Positions 31,727-40,060 of a stretch of DNA of 64,000 bases are shown piece by piece (position 1 is the first letter of the stretch; the number at the start of each line of letters is the position of its first letter). The DNA is from JAVWJP01 sp036638975 (GTDB lineage: Bacteria; Bacillota; Clostridia; Oscillospirales; Ruminococcaceae). The stretch lies in contig JAVWJP010000006.1 in NCBI GenBank assembly GCA_036638975.1, forward strand, positions 1 to 64,000, in the 5' to 3' direction. Made by a program: the position numbers and the translations under genes. A model generated the notes under the pieces. The model ran no database searches and was not told where the DNA came from. It was given only the letters and a program-made list of their open reading frames with translations.

Positions 31727-34366
31727 TTATCTGTGTGCTTTATTTATAAGCTTTGAAAGCTCTGTATAAAGCTGCTTTATGTCTATGGGCTTGCTCAAAT
31801 GGGAATCCATGCCGGCTGCTATGGCTGCCGAAATGTCCTCTGTAAATGCGTTGGCTGTTGTTGCAATAATTGGAACTTTTTGTGCATCTTGTCGGTTTAG
31901 CTTTCTTATATTCTGTGTAGCTTCATAGCCGTCCATAATGGGCATTTGCACGTCCATAAGTATGGCGTCAAAATACTCTGGCTGTGACGCTGCAAATATA
32001 TCCAAAGCTTCTTGCCCGTTATGCGCACATTCCACTGTTGCACCGCTCATTTTTAAAATTTCCTCGGCAATCTCTAGGTTAAGGGCATTATCCTCGGCAA
32101 CTAAAATGCGCTTCCCGATAAGCATATCTTTAATTTCAAAGGGCTTTGCTGCCGCACGTGCAAACGCACCGTTTGTTACATTTACAAGTGAATTGTAGAT
32201 AGAAGACAAAAAGAGCGGCTTTGAAATAAAAGCATTTGCTCCTGCTGCTCGTGCTTTTTCTTCAATATCAGACCAATCGTAAGCAGTAATAATTATAATG
32301 GGTATTTCAGAACCAACACTTTCGCGAATTTTTCTTGTGGTTTCTATACCGTCCATGTTTGGCATATTCCAGTCTATAAAGCACACATCAAAGCTGTCGC
32401 CGTTATTATAGGCTTCGGTAACTTCTTCTACTGCTTTTGCACCGCTTAGTACCCACTGAGCGCGGATATTTATTTTTGCAAGCAGCAATGTTGTGTGCTC
32501 GCACATATCTTGTTCGTCATCTACAACAAGTACGTTAAGACCTTTTAGCTTTTCTTCCGGCAGGGCATCAAGCATTGTATCACTTTTTTCAAAGGGAAGC
32601 TCTACAGTGCAAATTGTGCCCTTTCCCAGACTGCTTTTTACATCAATGCAGCCGCCCATAAGCGTTACAAGGTTTTTGGTAATTGACATACCAAGCCCTG
32701 TTCCACCGTATTTTTTGGATATGGTGGCATTTGCCTGGTCGAATGGCAGATAAATACGGCTTACAGCTTCTTCTGTCATACCAATGCCTGTGTCTGTAAC
32801 AGTAAAGCGAATATGCTCTGACTTTTCTTGTGACGGAATACGTTTAACCTGCAATAAAATACTTCCGCCTTCTTCTGTAAATTTTATTGCATTTGAGGTG
32901 AGATTTAAAAGTATTTGGTTAAGCCTTAACGAATCGCCCAAATATGTTGTGCTTTCGGCAAAGCCCAGCATATTTTCGGTAAATTTTATACCCTTTGCGT
33001 GTGCTTGTGTGTATGCTACCGAAACAAAGCTATTTACAAACTGGTAAAGGTCAAATGGCTCATTATTTATAGAGAGCTTGTTGCTTTCTATTTTAGACAT
33101 ATCAAGAATATCATTTATAAGCATTAGCAAGTGCTTTGAAGAATAGCTTATTTTTGCAAGGCAGTCTTCAACGCGAGTTTTGTCATCTATAGCGGCTCCG
33201 GCTATTGTGGTCATACCGATTATTGCATTCATAGGGGTGCGAATTTCATGACTCATGCGAGAGAGAAAATCTCTTTTTGCATTGTTGGCGCTTTGGGCAT
33301 TTGCAAGTGCATCTTTAAGTGCGTGTTGGGCGAGAATATCATCGGTTTCGTCCACAAGTGTAATTATGTATTTGGTGTGTTCATTTTCTCCGAACTGGTA
33401 AAACCGCGCAAAAAGCCAACGCAGCTCTTGCGTTTTTGGGTTGTGGTAGCTTATGGGCATTTCGCATGAATAATTTCCTTCGGCGGTAAAAAGCTTTTTC
33501 TTTATATCACCGCGCACATCAGAATCAACATTTTTGTAAAATTCCTGACGGCTTTTTTTTAGCGCTTCAAAGGGGATTCCAAGAACCCTTAATGAGTTTT
33601 CGGCGACAAAATCGCACTCGTCGCTTTCCGGCGCAAATATCATAAAAGCTTCATCAATTGTGTGCGAAAGAATATCAAACTGTTGGTTTTTATAAAAAAG
33701 CTTTTGGTTTGTTTTATTAAGATAATATAGAAATAAAATAAAACCGAAAATTGTTATAATAACCAGTATAGATGATAACAGCAAAGACATTTTAGATAAG
33801 TTATTGGCAAAATGCAGGACGGCAAGCTGGTCGTCCTGTATGGAATTTAGAATTATATTGGAGAATGATTCCATTTGTTCATAAAGCGGGTACAAATTAA
33901 TACTTTTATATTCTGTAATTTGCTCCGGTGAGCGAAAGGCTGATTCTGCATATTTTAAAAGCTCATTTTGGTTTTTCTTTATTTCTGAAAATGTTTTTTC
34001 CAATGATTCGCAGTCCTTAGCCGGACCGAGGTAAAGCCTTTTTATTTCGTTTATAGATTTTTCTGTGTTTTGGTGAAGCACTTTAATATCTGCTCGTATG
34101 ATAGCAATATTTACAGAGTCGTTAAAAGCATTAAGGTGCTCTGTATGAATGCGCATTTGTGCAAGGTTTGTGCGAACTTCGCCCATATTCAGCGAAACCG
34201 TTGATTGATGCTCGATAGAGAGCTGTATTTGTTTGTTTAGTTCTCTTGTGCTGTTAGCTGTTACCACTAAAAAAATTATAAGCATTGTTGATAAAGCAAT
34301 GGTAGAAATTATAAAAATTTTTTTTATTGCAATTTTTTTACCGTATTTCTTAATTTTGCTTTTCAT
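31727..34366 (-). CDS. membrane hybrid histidine kinase with two receiver domains
   Basis: 879 residues. TM1 is at about 17-37, an extracellular helical sensor at 38-190, TM2 at 192-216, a PAS-like domain at 230-345, HisKA with phospho-His373 (SHEIRTPMN), HATPase with DTGIGM and GTGLGMSI, then two receivers with Asp in FIDWNMPNMDG and ILMDVQMPIMDG. Two receivers and the separate Hpt protein downstream indicate a multi-step phosphorelay. The start overlaps the stop of the REC-HD-GYP gene by 17 bases, so transcription runs Hpt, REC-HD-GYP, kinase. Confidence 0.93.
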   Translation of the reverse strand: MKSKIKKYGKKIAIKKIFIISTIALSTMLIIFLVVTANSTRELNKQIQLSIEHQSTVSLNMGEVRTNLAQMRIHTEHLNAFNDSVNIAIIRADIKVLHQNTEKSINEIKRLYLGPAKDCESLEKTFSEIKKNQNELLKYAESAFRSPEQITEYKSINLYPLYEQMESFSNIILNSIQDDQLAVLHFANNLSKMSLLLSSILVIITIFGFILFLYYLNKTNQKLFYKNQQFDILSHTIDEAFMIFAPESDECDFVAENSLRVLGIPFEALKKSRQEFYKNVDSDVRGDIKKKLFTAEGNYSCEMPISYHNPKTQELRWLFARFYQFGENEHTKYIITLVDETDDILAQHALKDALANAQSANNAKRDFLSRMSHEIRTPMNAIIGMTTIAGAAIDDKTRVEDCLAKISYSSKHLLMLINDILDMSKIESNKLSINNEPFDLYQFVNSFVSVAYTQAHAKGIKFTENMLGFAESTTYLGDSLRLNQILLNLTSNAIKFTEEGGSILLQVKRIPSQEKSEHIRFTVTDTGIGMTEEAVSRIYLPFDQANATISKKYGGTGLGMSITKNLVTLMGGCIDVKSSLGKGTICTVELPFEKSDTMLDALPEEKLKGLNVLVVDDEQDMCEHTTLLLAKINIRAQWVLSGAKAVEEVTEAYNNGDSFDVCFIDWNMPNMDGIETTRKIRESVGSEIPIIIITAYDWSDIEEKARAAGANAFISKPLFLSSIYNSLVNVTNGAFARAAAKPFEIKDMLIGKRILVAEDNALNLEIAEEILKMSGATVECAHNGQEALDIFAASQPEYFDAILMDVQMPIMDGYEATQNIRKLNRQDAQKVPIIATTANAFTEDISAAIAAGMDSHLSKPIDIKQLYTELSKLINKAHR

Positions 34367-35468
34367 TGCTTTCGTCCTCGCACACAGGCTTTGTGTGTTC
34401 TTCTTTTTTAATACAGCCCTCCAGGGTAGGCGTAAGTGCCATAAAACATTTTATTAGCATTGGGTTAAATGCGCCGCACTCGCCCGCAAGTATCATTTTT
34501 ATTGCCTGTTCACCGGAGTATGCAGCTTTGTAAACGCGTTTGCTTGTCAGTGCATCGTACACATCTGCAAGCGAAACAACTTGCGCCCATATAGGCGTTG
34601 CATTGCCGACTAAACCATCAGGGTAGCCATGTCCGTCCCAACGTTCGTGGTGGTGACGGCATATTTCGTAGCAATAGCCGTAATAATCTAAATAATGTAC
34701 GCTTGAAAGCTTTTCGAGTATTTCGCACCCTCGCATAGAATGAGTTTTCATTATCTCAAATTCCTCTGGTGTAAGCCTGCCGGGCTTGTTTAAAATATTG
34801 TCCGGAATGGCTATTTTGCCGATGTCATGCATGGCGGCAGCCTCAGAAATTGTTTCTATAAGTACAGATGAAAGCCCATATTCGCTGTGTTCCTTTGCAA
34901 GCTCGTTCAAAAAAAGCCGTGTAAGAACACGAATATTATGTATATGTCCTACCGATTCTGTATTTTTAAATTCTATGACGGCGCTTAAAATGTCTATCAT
35001 TTGAGAGCTGCTCTCGTGCAGTTTAATTGCCTGATTCCTCAGTGCCTCGGTTTGCTGCGCTACAAGCCTTTCAAGGTGCAGCTTGTACGTGTACTGCTCT
35101 ACGATATTATGTATGCGCTGTCGTATAATGTTTGGCGAAAATGGCTTGTTTATAACATCTGTTGCACCCATTTCGTAGCCTTTTTGCATTACAGCGGTAG
35201 AGCTTTCTGAGGTGATGAGTATGACGGGAATACGACCGGTAAGCCCCAGCGAAGATATTTTGCTAAGTACCTCAAAGCCGTCCATGACAGGCATAATAAT
35301 ATCAAGGAGAAGAACTGTAATTTCCTCACCGTACTGCTCTATTATTTTGACAGCCTCCATGCCGTTTTCAGCCTCTAAAATGTCATATTCATTACGAAAA
35401 AGCTCGCTTAATATTGCGCGGTTAAGCTCAATATCATCAACTATAAGCATCTTTTTATGTAATTCCAT
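34350..35468 (-). CDS. response regulator with HD-GYP c-di-GMP phosphodiesterase domain
   Basis: 372 residues. The N-terminal receiver has Asp56 in LLLDIIMPVMDG. A linker helix precedes a full HD-GYP domain: AMHDIGKIAIPD, then HSMRGCEIL, RHHHERWDGHGYPDGL and SLADVYDALTS. All metal ligands seem to be there, so it should hydrolyse c-di-GMP when phosphorylated. It lies between the Hpt and kinase genes, opposite the diguanylate cyclase at 28795. Confidence 0.93.
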   Translation of the reverse strand: MELHKKMLIVDDIELNRAILSELFRNEYDILEAENGMEAVKIIEQYGEEITVLLLDIIMPVMDGFEVLSKISSLGLTGRIPVILITSESSTAVMQKGYEMGATDVINKPFSPNIIRQRIHNIVEQYTYKLHLERLVAQQTEALRNQAIKLHESSSQMIDILSAVIEFKNTESVGHIHNIRVLTRLFLNELAKEHSEYGLSSVLIETISEAAAMHDIGKIAIPDNILNKPGRLTPEEFEIMKTHSMRGCEILEKLSSVHYLDYYGYCYEICRHHHERWDGHGYPDGLVGNATPIWAQVVSLADVYDALTSKRVYKAAYSGEQAIKMILAGECGAFNPMLIKCFMALTPTLEGCIKKEEHTKPVCEDESNEKQN

Positions 35469-35487
35469 ATTAACACATCCAAATCTG

Positions 35488-35853
35488 TTACCGGTTATTT
35501 TCGTGTTTTACGTAAGCATTAATGTGTGAAATTAATCTGTTATATTCGTTTTTTACATCTTCAAATTCATTTGGAAGGTTTGTTTTCTCATCGCGCAAGT
35601 CATCAAGCATTATAATGCTGAATTTAAAAAGTGCTTCAAAACCGAAGTTTGCGGCGATACCTTTAAGTGTATGCACAGCTTTTTCCGCATTAAAATAATC
35701 CCCTTCTTCATAAGCCTTCTCAAGCTCAGAAAAAGTTTTTTCTGCGGGAAATTTAAAAATTAAACGCCGCAACAGGTTTTCGTTTCCGCAAAACCGTTCC
35801 AGCACCTCTCGTGAGTTAATGCCAAGCTCGTCCAATAGTTTGTTAAACTCCAT
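35488..35853 (-). CDS. Hpt phosphotransfer protein
   Basis: 121 residues from ATG 35853, with AAGGAGC upstream. An all-helical Hpt domain with phospho-His in AVHTLKGIAANFGF (about residues 57-70). It would carry phosphate between the hybrid kinase and a receiver. First gene of the three-gene relay operon. Confidence 0.88.
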   Translation of the reverse strand: MEFNKLLDELGINSREVLERFCGNENLLRRLIFKFPAEKTFSELEKAYEEGDYFNAEKAVHTLKGIAANFGFEALFKFSIIMLDDLRDEKTNLPNEFEDVKNEYNRLISHINAYVKHENNR

Positions 35854-35925
35854 GGTGCATTGCTCCTTCATTCAGCTCATCGCTTATTCTTAATTAAAGC
35901 CACAACTACACTTATGTCTGCATTT

Positions 35926-35957
35926 GCTACAATTTTATTATTTTTAGTAATTGTAGC
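35926..35957. repeat. inverted repeat between corA-like and Hpt genes
   Basis: Perfect 9-bp arms GCTACAATT and AATTGTAGC, 14-base AT-rich spacer, no T-run after it. Perhaps an operator of the relay operon. The rest of the 173-base gap shows nothing clear. Confidence 0.4.
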
Positions 35958-36026
35958 TATACTTACTAATTAAATAATACTATATTTTAACTAATAAAGC
36001 AAGCTTATAGTGGCTTTAAAGCTAGA

Positions 36027-36854
36027 TTAAAACCATTTTTTATATTTGAAAGCTGCAATTGTTGCAATACTTACTGCAAGGCTTAATACAATTGCAAGAG
36101 GGTAGCCATATTGCCATGAATATTCGGGCATATGCAGGTTCATGCCGTACCAACCTACAATTAGTGTAAGCGGGGCAAAAATTGTCGTTATAACCGTAAA
36201 AATTTTCATTATTCCATTTTGCTCAATTTCTATTTGCTCTTGATATGCCTCTCGTACTTGTGTGACAAAATCTCTTAAATGTAAAACTGTACTGTGTAAG
36301 CGGTCAAGCCTGTTGCCAAGTACGATAAAAGACTTTATTTGTGTAGCAGAAATAAGCCCGTCTTCGTTTTGGGTTAGGTCCTCAAAAATAGAGTCGAGCG
36401 GCTCATAGTACTTGCCAAGGCGTATAAGCTCTTTTCGGAATATTACAATTTTTTGTGCACAGTGTACTTTATTCCCAAGCAGTAAATTATCCTCAAGCGT
36501 AGTTATCCTGTCTTCGAATTTCTCCATATATTCCATGTCCGATTTTGTGAGTTCGTTAAAAAATGAAAGCAGGGTCTTGTCGTTTTCGGGGTATTCGTTT
36601 AAAATATTTTGTACGGCTTCGCGCAGCTTTTCATTTTCGCATATAAAAAACAGGTGTGCCTTTGAAAAATATATTATTAACTGCGCACGCGGTTCTTTTG
36701 TTTCTAAAATATTGTATACGTCAAACGAAATTAAGCAGGAATTATCAAGGCTTTCAAAGCGTTCCGGTCGCTTACTTTTTATGCGCAAAAGTGTTATGTC
36801 ATCTATATATTGCCCTAAACCGTCAGCTTCACTTTGCAATAGAACTTTGTTCAT
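36027..36854 (-). CDS. CorA-type divalent cation transporter
   Basis: 275 residues, short for the family. There is a long helical cytoplasmic region, then TM1 near residue 215 ending in YGMNL, the CorA signature, then TM2 and a short KYKKWF tail. Mg2+ or Co2+ flow through a pentamer is the family role. It lies alone between the relay and DUF4230 genes, same strand. Confidence 0.88.
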   Translation of the reverse strand: MNKVLLQSEADGLGQYIDDITLLRIKSKRPERFESLDNSCLISFDVYNILETKEPRAQLIIYFSKAHLFFICENEKLREAVQNILNEYPENDKTLLSFFNELTKSDMEYMEKFEDRITTLEDNLLLGNKVHCAQKIVIFRKELIRLGKYYEPLDSIFEDLTQNEDGLISATQIKSFIVLGNRLDRLHSTVLHLRDFVTQVREAYQEQIEIEQNGIMKIFTVITTIFAPLTLIVGWYGMNLHMPEYSWQYGYPLAIVLSLAVSIATIAAFKYKKWF

Positions 36855-36983
36855 AAAAATTCTCCTTGAAATGTGTTATAATAACCGTAAACGATTATTA
36901 TACTTTTATTTACATTCGCCGCCTATGGCGATGCGAAATAATACCATAACGCTTTGCTTTTATGTTATTATATTATTCAGTAC

Positions 36984-37580
36984 TTACTTTACAATTATAA
37001 TATACTCTTTTTCCGGGCTGCTTATAGCTTCCAGCAGGCTTTTTATTACATCGCAGGCCTTGGTGTGTGCTTCTGTTAAAAGCCCGTTTGCCAGCGCTTT
37101 TTCTTCTATTTTTGTTTTTTCGTCCTCACAAAAACTTGTGTAGTCGGTAATTTTTATTGGATTAAAAATATTTTTGCTTTCATCAAAAACCTGCACACTT
37201 CCGTCGGTTATGGTGTGCGAAAGGAGAGCGGCGGGTGGTAGAGTAACGGTTATTTTGTTAGACGTGACATCTATTTTTATGTTTTTCATGTCTATTCCGG
37301 CAGTGATTACGCCGTCATACGAAACTATGAAAAGCTTTTTTGTGAGGGGAACTTCCCAACCGTAAAAATTGTTGCTCTCCTCAAATTTGCCCATATTTGT
37401 GTAAAGATATTTTACCGAAGAAAGCTCGCTTAGCCCAACAAGCCGCTGCGAAACAATCTCTGACGTTATAACGGGCGGCGGCGGGTTTTTAGCCTTGCTC
37501 CACAGACCTCCGCCTAAAAAAGCCGCAACTACTAAAATAACTGCCGCTATAGCCGCAATAATAACTTTTTTAACTTTCAT
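36984..37580 (-). CDS. DUF4230 membrane-anchored protein
   Basis: 198 residues from ATG 37580 (GGCGGTG 6 bases upstream). One N-terminal membrane helix (residues 4-25) and an extracellular domain with the DUF4230 pattern (VSQRLVGLSELSSVKYLYTN). Unknown function. An imperfect hairpin at about 36940-36972 may end its transcript. Confidence 0.75.
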   Translation of the reverse strand: MKVKKVIIAAIAAVILVVAAFLGGGLWSKAKNPPPPVITSEIVSQRLVGLSELSSVKYLYTNMGKFEESNNFYGWEVPLTKKLFIVSYDGVITAGIDMKNIKIDVTSNKITVTLPPAALLSHTITDGSVQVFDESKNIFNPIKITDYTSFCEDEKTKIEEKALANGLLTEAHTKACDVIKSLLEAISSPEKEYIIIVK

Positions 37581-37650
37581 AAAATGCACCGCCTATAAAT
37601 TGTTTGTTTAATTACAGGTATTTTAAAACAGCAATTTTATTCTGAATTGG

Positions 37651-38400
37651 TTAAAACTTTTTACGAAGCATTGTAAAGTCGAAAAAATCGGTATAAAACT
37701 CAAGCGAGCGCAAAACAGGGCGGCTAAGCTTGCAATACCCAACCTCATCAAGCATTATAAGGGCATCATTTGGTTTTAAATTAAGCTTGTTTCGCACAAA
37801 TTCGTCACCAAAGGTTGCACTTACTTTTGTTATATCGGTTACAACGGTAAGCCCGCAATATTTGTCAAGTAAATCGAAGATGGGAAGCGACCAGTCAATA
37901 TCTGCATATTCTATACCCTCAAAAAGTGCGGCAGAAATATAATCGACAGAATATATACATGGGATATTTCCGGCAAGCATTCTTTTTTCGCATACTATAA
38001 GCTCAGAATCGGTATCAACACCCAAAAGCTCGGCGTTTTCTTCTGTTGCAGCTTCGGTTCTCAGCCGGATATTGTCACTGACGGGTGTATAGCCGGCATT
38101 CACAATAAGCTCTTTATATTCAAGCTTTAAATCGAGCCTGTTTGTAAGGTTTACAATGTTGCGGCAAATTACCGTGCCTATGCCGCGCACACGCTCTACA
38201 AAGCCCTCGCGTTCTATATCAGAAAGTGCATCGCGTATTACTGTGCGAGAAACACCAAGCCTTTCGGCAAGCTCTACCTCTGACGGCAGTTTTTCGCTCT
38301 TGCAAAAAATACCGGTTTTAAGCTCCTTCATAAGCAACGCGCTTACCTGTGTAGACATAAGCTTTCCACCAAAATGTGGCAGATCGTATTGTTCAATCAT
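37651..38400 (-). CDS. GntR-family regulator, HutC/UTRA type
   Basis: 249 residues. The winged helix (SEVELAERLGVSRTVIRDAL) is at about 38-57, followed by a UTRA ligand domain (EKRMLAGNIPCIYSVDYI, LMLDEVGY-like end). It is divergent from guanine deaminase, with its own strong AGGAG. It most likely controls purine breakdown, sensing a purine or intermediate. Confidence 0.88.
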   Translation of the reverse strand: MIEQYDLPHFGGKLMSTQVSALLMKELKTGIFCKSEKLPSEVELAERLGVSRTVIRDALSDIEREGFVERVRGIGTVICRNIVNLTNRLDLKLEYKELIVNAGYTPVSDNIRLRTEAATEENAELLGVDTDSELIVCEKRMLAGNIPCIYSVDYISAALFEGIEYADIDWSLPIFDLLDKYCGLTVVTDITKVSATFGDEFVRNKLNLKPNDALIMLDEVGYCKLSRPVLRSLEFYTDFFDFTMLRKKF

Positions 38401-38467
38401 TAAAGCAATCTCCTCTTTAAGGTAATATTACACAAATTAACCTTGTGAAATATGACAAAATATCATC

Positions 38468-38496
38468 TTGTAAGCGCAGATAAAATGAGTTATAAT
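38468..38496 (+). promoter_or_regulatory. promoter of guanine deaminase
   Basis: TTGTAA (38468-38473) and TATAAT (38491-38496), 17-base spacer; start expected near 38503. Confidence 0.65.
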
Positions 38497-38505
38497 ATAA
38501 AAGTA

Positions 38506-38520
38506 ATAAGTATGACTTAT
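38506..38520. promoter_or_regulatory. palindromic operator candidate at the guaD start
   Basis: Perfect ATAAGT-ATG-ACTTAT, just past the predicted transcription start. It fits repression by the divergent GntR protein. Confidence 0.5.
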
Positions 38521-38656
38521 AATGATAAGCGCCATAAATACAAGAGAACGTTCCGTTGCAATGCACAGGCGTATTATCATTATAGCGTAAAGTTATACAA
38601 AAGACAACAATAAAGGCTGTAAATGTGAAAAAACTGCCAAATTACGGCATTGCAAC
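38521..38656 (+). ncRNA. structured 5' leader of guaD, possible riboswitch
   Basis: A long closing stem is formed by AATGATAA (38521-38528) with TTATCATT (38574-38581) and CGCC (38530-38533) with GGCG (38568-38571). Inside are small hairpins AACG-TTC-CGTT and TGC-AAT-GCA. GTTGCAATGC (38555-38564) is also perfectly complementary to GCATTGCAAC (38647-38656), a 10-bp pairing that would break the first fold. Two exclusive folds before a purine gene suggest a regulatory RNA. It does not match the classical purine riboswitch, and no T-run is present, so control would be at translation or stability. Confidence 0.45.
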
Positions 38657-38686
38657 CGCCGCAAACAATAAAAAGGAGAAAAAATT

Positions 38687-39964
38687 ATGCCAAACAATGC
38701 ATTTGCACTAAGAGGTAACGTACTTTACGCTACAGACAGCAAAACGCTGGTTTCAGCAGAAAAATCTTATCTTATTTGTGACGGAAAAAAAGTTGCGGGG
38801 GTGTTTGCAAGCTTGCCAAAGGCATTTGCAGATGTACCTGTCACCGACTATGGCGATAAGCTTATTATACCCGGTCTTTGCGATTTGCACGTTCATGCTC
38901 CTCAATACGCTTTTCGCGCTCTTGGTATGGATTTGGAGCTTTTACCATGGCTTAACGCATATACTTTCCCTGCTGAGAGCAAATATGCCGAGCCGGCTTA
39001 TGCAGAACAAGCATATGGCACATTTGTAAAAGATTTACATAAAAGTGCGACAACACGCGCTTCAATTTTTGCAACTATACACCGCAGCTCAACATTAAGA
39101 CTTATGGAGCTTTTGGAAAAAACAGGTATACAGGCTTTTGTCGGTAAAGTAAATATGGACAGAAATAGCCCTGAATATTTGTGCGAAACAACAGAAGAAT
39201 CGGCAGCCGAAACCGAGCTTTGGCTTGCCGATTGTGCAGGTAAATTTAAAAATATTAAGCCTATTATAACTCCGCGTTTTGTACCCTCATGCACAGATGA
39301 GCTAATGGAAAAGCTTTCGGCTATACAAAAAAAGCATAATCTTCCGCTGCAATCACATCTTTCAGAAAACGCTTCAGAGATAGAATGGGTGCATGAGCTT
39401 TCGCCAAAAAGCACCTGTTATGGAGATGCTTATGCTCGTTTTGGACTTTTTGGCGGCGATTGCCGGACAGTTATGGCACATTGCGTACACCCTAGTGATA
39501 TTGAATTTGCCCTTATGAAGAAAAATGATGTTATGGTTGCACACTGCCCGCAGTCAAATATGAACCTTTCAAGCGGCGTGGCACCTGTTCGGAGATATTT
39601 AAGCGAGGGCGTGCGTGTTGCTTTGGGCAGTGATGTCGCAGGAGGAGCAGACCTTTCTATTTTTAAGGCTATGGCAGATGCAATAAGAGCCTCTAAGCTT
39701 CGTTGGGCACTTTACGACAAAGCATTTGCACCTATTACTGTGACAGAGGCCTTTTTTATGGGTACAAAGGGCGGCGGTGCTTTTTGGGGTAAGGTTGGCA
39801 GCTTTGAAGAAGGCTACGATTTTGACGCAGTTGTGATAAATGACGAAAATCTTAATACAAATCCCGATTATGCGACATTGCAGCAAAGGCTGGAGCGCGT
39901 AATATACCTTTCAGATGATAGAAATGTAGAATCTAAATACATTTGCGGACAAAAAGCCCTTTAA
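38687..39964 (+). CDS. guaD: guanine deaminase
   Basis: 425 residues of the amidohydrolase family. Zinc sites are DLHVHAPQYAFR (about 66-77), HLSENASEIEWV (about 223), MAHCVHPSD (about 264) and LGSDVAGG (about 313). The DLHVHAPQY and FPAESKYA stretches are particular to guanine deaminases. Guanine plus water gives xanthine and ammonia. It is followed by xanthine dehydrogenase, which takes the product. AAAAGGAG precedes the ATG. Confidence 0.93.
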   Translation: MPNNAFALRGNVLYATDSKTLVSAEKSYLICDGKKVAGVFASLPKAFADVPVTDYGDKLIIPGLCDLHVHAPQYAFRALGMDLELLPWLNAYTFPAESKYAEPAYAEQAYGTFVKDLHKSATTRASIFATIHRSSTLRLMELLEKTGIQAFVGKVNMDRNSPEYLCETTEESAAETELWLADCAGKFKNIKPIITPRFVPSCTDELMEKLSAIQKKHNLPLQSHLSENASEIEWVHELSPKSTCYGDAYARFGLFGGDCRTVMAHCVHPSDIEFALMKKNDVMVAHCPQSNMNLSSGVAPVRRYLSEGVRVALGSDVAGGADLSIFKAMADAIRASKLRWALYDKAFAPITVTEAFFMGTKGGGAFWGKVGSFEEGYDFDAVVINDENLNTNPDYATLQQRLERVIYLSDDRNVESKYICGQKAL

Positions 39965-39982
39965 ATTTTAACTTATTATGTA

Positions 39983-40018
39983 AAAAGTATTGAAAAGTAA
40001 TACTTTTGGATATATAAT
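39983..40018 (+). promoter_or_regulatory. promoter with inverted repeat before xdhA
   Basis: TTGAAA (39990-39995) and TATAAT (40013-40018), spacer 17. Arms AAAAGTATT (39983-39991) and AATACTTTT (39999-40007) overlap the -35 box, as an operator or as the guaD terminator. Confidence 0.55.
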
Positions 40019-40060
40019 AGAAACAATAGATAAATAAATAACACACAGGAGGGTGATAGC

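Noticed and set aside
36412..37143. 243-codon open frame on the plus strand
   Set aside because: Runs across the CorA-like gene, a non-coding gap and the DUF4230 gene; no ribosome site or domain.
38521..38656. Classical purine (xpt-type) riboswitch before guaD
   Set aside because: The conserved loop sequences and three-way junction core are not there; kept only as an unclassified leader.
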